NCBI RefSeq assembly: GCF_007829885.1
Contig: NZ_VIWW01000001.1
Span: 4,712,001-4,776,000 of the forward strand
Source of the DNA: Streptomyces brevispora
GTDB lineage: Bacteria > Actinomycetota > Actinomycetes > Streptomycetales > Streptomycetaceae
Direction of reading: 5' to 3'
Length of the DNA stretch: 64,000 bases
Positions 60,701 through 64,000 of the stretch are shown one piece after another. A program made the translations under genes and the position numbers. Within the stretch, counting starts at the first letter, position 1. The number at the start of each line of letters is the position of its first letter. Below the pieces are notes generated by a model. That model did no database searches and was not told the DNA's origin. It was given only the letters and a program-made list of their open reading frames with translations.

Positions 60701-61586
60701 GCTCAAGGGCGAGCTCGACAAGCTGACGGACTCGGTCCACCGGGGCGAGGTGCTCGGCGCCGAGAAGCGGCTGCGGATAGAGCAGCTGGAGGCGAAGGCC
60801 CTGGAGGAGCTGGGCGTGGAGCCGGCCGGTCTGGCCGCCGAGTACGGGCCCGACCAGCTCGTGCCGCCGTCCCCGGCCGCGGAGGGCGAGGAGCTGCCGG
60901 AGGATCCGGAGCATCCGCGCAACCAGCCGAAGCCGTTCGTCAGGGCCGAGCAGGAGAAGCGGCTGAAGTCGGCCGAACGGGCGTACCAGCAACTCGGGAA
61001 GGTGAATCCGCTCGCTCTCGAGGAGTTCTCCGCGCTGGAGGAGCGGCACAAGTTCCTCTCCGAACAGCTTGAGGACCTGAAGAAGACCCGGGCCGATCTG
61101 ATGACGGTCATCAAGGAGGTCGACCAGCGCGTCGAGCAGGTCTTCACCGAGGCGTACCGGGACACCGCACGCGAGTTCGAGGGTGTCTTCTCCCGTCTCT
61201 TCCCGGGCGGTGAGGGGCGGCTCATCCTGACCGATCCGGACAACATGCTCGCGACCGGTGTGGACGTCGAGGCCCGCCCGCCCGGCAAGAAGGTCAAGCG
61301 GCTGTCCCTGCTGTCCGGCGGTGAACGGTCGCTGACGGCAGTGGCGTTGCTGGTCTCGATCTTCAAGGCCAGGCCGAGTCCGTTCTACGTGATGGACGAG
61401 GTCGAGGCGGCGCTCGACGACACCAACCTGCAGCGGCTGATCCGGATCATGGAGGAGCTCCAGGAGAGCTCCCAGCTCATCGTGATCACGCACCAGAAGC
61501 GCACGATGGAGGTCGCCGACGCGCTCTACGGCGTCTCGATGCAGGGCGACGGGGTCTCCAAGGTCATCAGCCAGCGGCTGCACTGA
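57708..61586 (+). CDS. smc: Chromosome segregation protein SMC
   Basis: 1292 residues; GTG 57708. Walker A GPNGSGKSNVVDALSWVMGE, long coiled coils (~170-500 and ~680-1050), hinge ~515-670, signature LSGGERSLTAVALLVSI, Walker B FYVMDEVEAALDDTN. About 100 residues longer than typical bacterial SMC; part of this is a Gly/Asp run plus a 39-bp tandem repeat within the hinge. The protein condenses and segregates chromosomes with ScpAB. Preceded by a strong terminator. Confidence 0.96.
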   Translation: MHLKSLTLRGFKSFASATTLRFEPGITCVVGPNGSGKSNVVDALSWVMGEQGAKSLRGGKMEDVIFAGTTGRPPLGRAEVSLTIDNSDGVLPIEYAEVTITRIMFRNGGSEYQINGDTCRLLDIQELLSDSGIGREMHVIVGQGQLDSVLHADPMGRRAFIEEAAGVLKHRKRKEKALRKLDAMGANLARVQDLTDELRRQLKPLGRQAAVARRAAVIQADLRDARLRLLADDLVRLHTALRGEIADEAALKERRETAEAELRAALSREAELEDAVRRLTPRLQRAQQTWYELSQLAERVRGTISLADARVKSAAAPPEEERRGRDPQDMEREADRIREQEAELTAALEAAEHALEDTASHRSELERELAAEERRLKDAARALADRREGLARLTGQVNAARSRAGSAQSEIDRLAASRDEAQERAVTAQEEYEQLKAEVDGLDAGDAELGERHEAARSELKEAEGSLSAAREAATAAERKRAAVAARHDALALGLRRKDGTGVLLGARDRLAGLLGPAAELLTVAPGHEVAVAAALGAAADAVAVTDPATAAEAIRLLRKLDAGRAALLLAGGGGGADGGGGGGEVGAAPRGPDAVGQVPGQGSESHVAGQVPGQGSESHVAGQVPGQGSESHVAGQVPGQGSESHVAGQVPGQGSESVRPAAHDGTSPESAPASSIPQTSAALALDGRGCPAVADLVSGPVELLAAVRRLVRDMVVVGTLEDAEDLVAAHPELTAVTGEGDVLSAHFAHGGSAGAPSLLEVQASVDEAAAELAELAVRCAELAESQRLAAQRRGAVAALVEELGERRRAAEREKSGVAQQLGRLAGQARGAAGEAERMTASAVRAQEALEHATQEAEELAERLLVAEEASQDGADEEPDTAVRDRLAADGANARQTEMEARLQVRTHEERVKALAGRADSLDRGARAEREARARVEQRRARLRHEAAVASAVASGARQLLAHVEVSVVRAEQERVAAEASKGERERELAAERQQGRELKGELDKLTDSVHRGEVLGAEKRLRIEQLEAKALEELGVEPAGLAAEYGPDQLVPPSPAAEGEELPEDPEHPRNQPKPFVRAEQEKRLKSAERAYQQLGKVNPLALEEFSALEERHKFLSEQLEDLKKTRADLMTVIKEVDQRVEQVFTEAYRDTAREFEGVFSRLFPGGEGRLILTDPDNMLATGVDVEARPPGKKVKRLSLLSGGERSLTAVALLVSIFKARPSPFYVMDEVEAALDDTNLQRLIRIMEELQESSQLIVITHQKRTMEVADALYGVSMQGDGVSKVISQRLH
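59496..59681 (+). repeat. 39-bp minisatellite in the smc hinge, 4.8 copies
   Basis: Units at 59496, 59535, 59574 and 59613 are identical; the fifth (59652-59681) has one synonymous change and breaks off. Each unit encodes GQVPGQGSESHVA. It sits directly after a Gly/Asp-rich run that ends the first hinge half. Confidence 0.93.
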
Positions 61587-61795
61587 CCCTTGATCTGATC
61601 TTCAGGACTTAAAGGTTTCTTCTGGGTGCTCTTGCGTGAATTCCGCATGGAGCGCGATCTTTATTTCATGTGATGAATGCAAATCCCTGCCCGGTATCGC
61701 TTTCGCATTCAAGTGGTGGTGGGGGTGAACTTATGCGCCACTGGGAACAGCTCGTCCCCCACACCGGCGTTCGCGGCCAGGCACCAGGAGTTCAT
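61587..61795 (+). promoter_or_regulatory. Promoter/leader region of glcP
   Basis: AT-rich 61600-61680 with TTTATT near 61649; no gene. The GAATTCCGCAT and CATGTGATG elements show no clear operator symmetry. An open frame from 61670 joins glcP but lacks bias. Confidence 0.45.
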
Positions 61796-63214
61796 GTGAC
61801 CAGCACATCGCAGGGACCGGAGTCCGGAGCCAGACCGGCCCACCCGGACCACCTCGGCCATGTCATCTTCATTACGGCAGCCGCTGCGATGGGTGGCTTC
61901 CTCTTCGGCTACGACAGCTCCGTGATCAACGGGGCCGTCGAGGCGATCCGCAGCCGGTACGACATCGGCTCCGCCACGCTCGCCCAGGTCATCGCCATCG
62001 CCCTGATCGGCTGTGCGATCGGCGCGGCCACCGCGGGCCGCATCGCCGACCGCATCGGCCGCATCCGCTGCATGCAGATCGCCTCCGTCCTCTTCACTGT
62101 CAGCGCCGTCGGTTCCGCGCTCCCGTTCGCGCTCTGGGACCTGGCGATGTGGCGCATCATCGGCGGCTTCGCCATCGGCATGGCCTCGGTGATCGGCCCG
62201 GCGTACATCGCGGAGGTCTCACCGCCCGCCTATCGAGGCCGCCTCGGCTCCTTCCAGCAGGCGGCGATCGTCATCGGCATCGCCATCTCCCAGTTGGTCA
62301 ACTACGGCATCCTGCAGATCGCCGACGGCGACCAGCGCGGCAAGATCGGTGGCCTCGAGGCCTGGCAGTGGATGCTTGGCGTGATGGTCGTGCCCGCGCT
62401 CCTGTACGGGCTGCTGTCCTTCGCGATCCCCGAGTCACCGCGGTTCCTGATCTCGGTCGGCAAGAAGGAGCGGGCCCGCAAGATCCTGTCGGAGGTCGAG
62501 GGCAACGATGTCGACCTCGACGCCCGGGTGGCCGAGATCGAGACCGCGATGCACCGCGAGCACAAGTCGAGCTTCAAGGATCTGCTGGGCAGCCGCTTCG
62601 GCTTCCTGCCCATCGTCTGGGTCGGTATCGGCCTGTCGGTCTTCCAGCAACTCGTCGGCATCAACGTGGCGTTCTACTACTCGGCGACGCTGTGGCAGTC
62701 CGTCGGTATCAACCCGACCGACTCGTTCTTCTACTCGTTCACCACCTCGATCATCAACATCATCGGTACGGTGATCGCGATGGTTCTGGTGGACCGGGTG
62801 GGCCGCCGGCCGCTGGCCCTCGTCGGCTCCTGCGGTATGGCCACCGCCCTCGCCTTCGAGGCGTGGGCCTTCTCCGCAGGTCTGGTCGACGGCAAACTCC
62901 CCAGCACCCAGGGCGTGGTCGCGCTCGTCGCCGCCCACGTCTTCGTGCTCTTCTTCGCCCTGTCGTGGGGCGTCGTGGTCTGGGTCTTCCTCGGCGAGAT
63001 GTTCCCGAACCGGATCCGCGCCGCCGCGCTCGGCGTCGCCGCGTCCGCGCAGTGGATCGCCAACTGGGCGATCACCGCGAGCTTCCCGAGCCTGGCCGAC
63101 TGGAACCTGTCGGGCACGTACATCATCTACGCCTGCTTCGCCACGCTCTCGATCCCCTTCGTCATCAAGTTCGTCAAGGAGACCAAGGGCAAGAAGCTGG
63201 AGGAGATGGGCTGA
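61796..63214 (+). CDS. glcP: Major glucose permease, MFS sugar porter family
   Basis: 472 residues from GTG 61796 (CAGGAG upstream); this start gives TSTSQGPESGARPAHPDHLG and the same length I remember for S. coelicolor GlcP. Twelve membrane spans; sugar-porter motifs FGYDSSVINGA, GRIADRIGRIRCM, PESPRFL, QQLVGINVAFYYS, DRVGRRPLAL and the PETKG-like KETKGKK end. H+-coupled glucose uptake feeding glucose kinase. Lies directly after smc. Confidence 0.95.
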   Translation: MTSTSQGPESGARPAHPDHLGHVIFITAAAAMGGFLFGYDSSVINGAVEAIRSRYDIGSATLAQVIAIALIGCAIGAATAGRIADRIGRIRCMQIASVLFTVSAVGSALPFALWDLAMWRIIGGFAIGMASVIGPAYIAEVSPPAYRGRLGSFQQAAIVIGIAISQLVNYGILQIADGDQRGKIGGLEAWQWMLGVMVVPALLYGLLSFAIPESPRFLISVGKKERARKILSEVEGNDVDLDARVAEIETAMHREHKSSFKDLLGSRFGFLPIVWVGIGLSVFQQLVGINVAFYYSATLWQSVGINPTDSFFYSFTTSIINIIGTVIAMVLVDRVGRRPLALVGSCGMATALAFEAWAFSAGLVDGKLPSTQGVVALVAAHVFVLFFALSWGVVVWVFLGEMFPNRIRAAALGVAASAQWIANWAITASFPSLADWNLSGTYIIYACFATLSIPFVIKFVKETKGKKLEEMG

Positions 63215-63728
63215 ACACCTTCCTGGGATCCGTACGGCCCCGGCGATTGCCTGCGAGCCGGGGCCGTACGCCGTTCGGGGGTCCCGGTGGCTCTCGCCGA
63301 AAGACAACGCTGAGGGCTGCGCCCCGGGCCGGCGAGCGGTGGCGGGTGAGGGGTGTGGGCCGCGCTTCTTGCCAGTGTGGATCACCAGCCGGGAAGGCGA
63401 TCTCCCGCAGCGAGAGGTGTTCGGTGTCCGGCAGGCGCACGGCGGTGGTGGGCATGTCGTTGTCGGAGACCGGTACTCCGCGTTCCCGGACCCGGGTGCT
63501 GATCTGTTCCTGGAACAGCCGGTGCACGCCGGAGGCTTCGAGGGCGTCCACCTGTCTCGACGGTGACCAGGAGGTGCCGGGAACCCATTTACGCGCAAAG
63601 AGCGGTTCGTCGAGCTCGAAGACTCCGTGGCCGACCCGCAGGTGCACGTTCTCGTCGTCGAACGTCAGCGGCTCCATGCTCGTGGAGCGAAGCCAGCTCA
63701 CCTGATCCGGCCGCCTCGTGAGCCTCAC
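63174..63728 (-). CDS. Unrecognised ORF or gene remnant
   Basis: Minus-strand frame, up to 184 residues. From ATG 63674 (EPLTFDDENVHLRVGHGVFE, ARKWVPGTSWSPSRQVDALE, RLFQEQISTRVRERGVPVSD) codon bias is good to about 63360. Beyond that the sequence becomes Pro/Arg-rich and runs 41 bp into the end of glcP, so the last part is probably not real coding and a frameshift or truncation is likely. No ribosome site and no family recognised. Confidence 0.35.
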   Translation of the reverse strand: MRLTRRPDQVSWLRSTSMEPLTFDDENVHLRVGHGVFELDEPLFARKWVPGTSWSPSRQVDALEASGVHRLFQEQISTRVRERGVPVSDNDMPTTAVRLPDTEHLSLREIAFPAGDPHWQEARPTPLTRHRSPARGAALSVVFRREPPGPPNGVRPRLAGNRRGRTDPRKVFSPSPPASCPWSP

Positions 63729-63745
63729 CAGCGTCCTCCCCGTCC

Positions 63746-64000
63746 TCAGAGGAGCACCCCTCCCGCCACGGCCGTCGCCGCGAACACGATGATCACCAGG
63801 ATGTTGAACGTCACGTCCTGACCCTCCGAGCGGTGTTCGGCCGCGCGGTCCAGAGTGAAGTCGGCCGGGTCGGCGGGCGTGTAGTGGACCGTGACGTCAC
63901 GGCCGTACGCGCCGGCGGGGTCCGCCAGATGCGACGTGCAGAGGGCCGTGACAGACGTGCCCTCGCGGGTGGTGAACGACACGACCGGGGTGATGGTGGT
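63746..64000 (-). CDS. DUF3592-type membrane protein, C-terminal part
   Basis: Partial; begins outside the right edge. TTITPVVSFTTREGTSVTAL, GRDVTVHYTPADPADFTLDR, then a final membrane span (FNILVIIVFAATAVAGGVLL). The pattern of an extracellular V-x-Y-x-P-x-D-P strand before a terminal helix is that of DUF3592 proteins, which are of unknown function. Confidence 0.7.
   Translation of the reverse strand, partial: TTITPVVSFTTREGTSVTALCTSHLADPAGAYGRDVTVHYTPADPADFTLDRAAEHRSEGQDVTFNILVIIVFAATAVAGGVLL

Noticed and set aside
57492..61583. 1363-residue minus-strand open frame opposite smc
   Set aside because: Antisense shadow; smc on the plus strand has all ATPase motifs. The low-complexity Leu/Gly/Arg product matches no family.
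63339..63566. 75-residue plus-strand frame after glcP
   Set aside because: The opposite strand has better codon bias and no start signal supports the plus-strand frame.
1..64000. Secondary-metabolite gene cluster, prophage or insertion sequence
   Set aside because: No NRPS/PKS, phage structural genes, transposase or inverted terminal repeats were found; only remnants of accessory genes at 28.6-33.7 kb.

Overview
The window is a high-GC (roughly 70-73%) stretch of a Streptomyces-type chromosome. Signs of this are the near-total G/C bias at third codon positions, many GTG/TTG starts, twin-arginine signals, conservon (Cvn) operons, an XRE/DUF397 pair, acyl-CoA carboxylase beta and epsilon subunits, HupS with its lysine-rich tail, and the order gltX, ndgR, leuCD, hupS, gpsA, ddl, thiL, recG, coaD, rpmF, rnc, mutM, smc, glcP. 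From memory, that order matches the conserved core of Streptomyces genomes.

Layout. (1) 1-5.2 kb is a glycan-degradation patch: the start of a secreted GH64 beta-1,3-glucanase, a perfect LacI-type palindrome in the divergent intergenic region, a secreted GH101 endo-alpha-N-acetylgalactosaminidase, and a polysaccharide lyase 8 gene reduced to its Tat signal plus its C-terminus. (2) 5.3-12.7 kb is a tightly coupled five-gene operon: trypsin-like protease, PknG-like kinase (zinc ribbons, kinase, TPR-like region), VWA/zinc-ribbon protein, four-helix membrane protein, and solute-binding lipoprotein. It resembles the mycobacterial GlnH-GlnX-PknG sensory relay with a protease and a VWA protein added, and is my best candidate for a poorly described system. 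(3) 12.9-14.7 kb holds accB and accE. (4) 14.9-25.5 kb holds two complete conservons in tandem on the minus strand. Their cvnD genes share a 410-bp identical tract inside otherwise diverged sequence, which points to recent gene conversion. (5) 26-28.6 kb holds a small repeat-containing peptide, an FAH-family hydrolase and gltX.

(6) 28.6-33.7 kb is an accessory island in decay: a toxin-antitoxin pair, a DUF3800 remnant with an amber codon, an XRE regulator with internal deletions, DUF397, an ORF joining the N-terminus of HsdM to the C-terminus of HsdR, a HAD hydrolase, five tRNA genes (Gln-Glu-Glu-Gln-Glu, partly from a 172-bp duplication), and two divergent genes truncated at a common deletion point. 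(7) 33.7-45 kb is core metabolism: NdgR-type regulator and leuCD, hupS, cofC (coenzyme F420), plsC and gpsA (phospholipid synthesis), ddl (peptidoglycan), thiL and thiD (thiamine). (8) 45-57 kb covers translation, RNA and DNA maintenance: rpmB, a DAK2 protein, recG, rsmD, coaD, a DivIVA-like coiled coil, yceD, rpmF, rnc, mutM, then an HxlR regulator, a CAP-domain protein and an acylphosphatase. (9) 57-64 kb holds smc, with a 39-bp minisatellite in its hinge, the glucose permease glcP, an unclear ORF and a partial membrane protein.

The core genes look intact. Novelty is concentrated in the protease-kinase operon, the conservon gene conversion, the deletion scars around the tRNA cluster and the smc repeat. 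All assignments come from reading the sequence and remembered family features; no searches were run.
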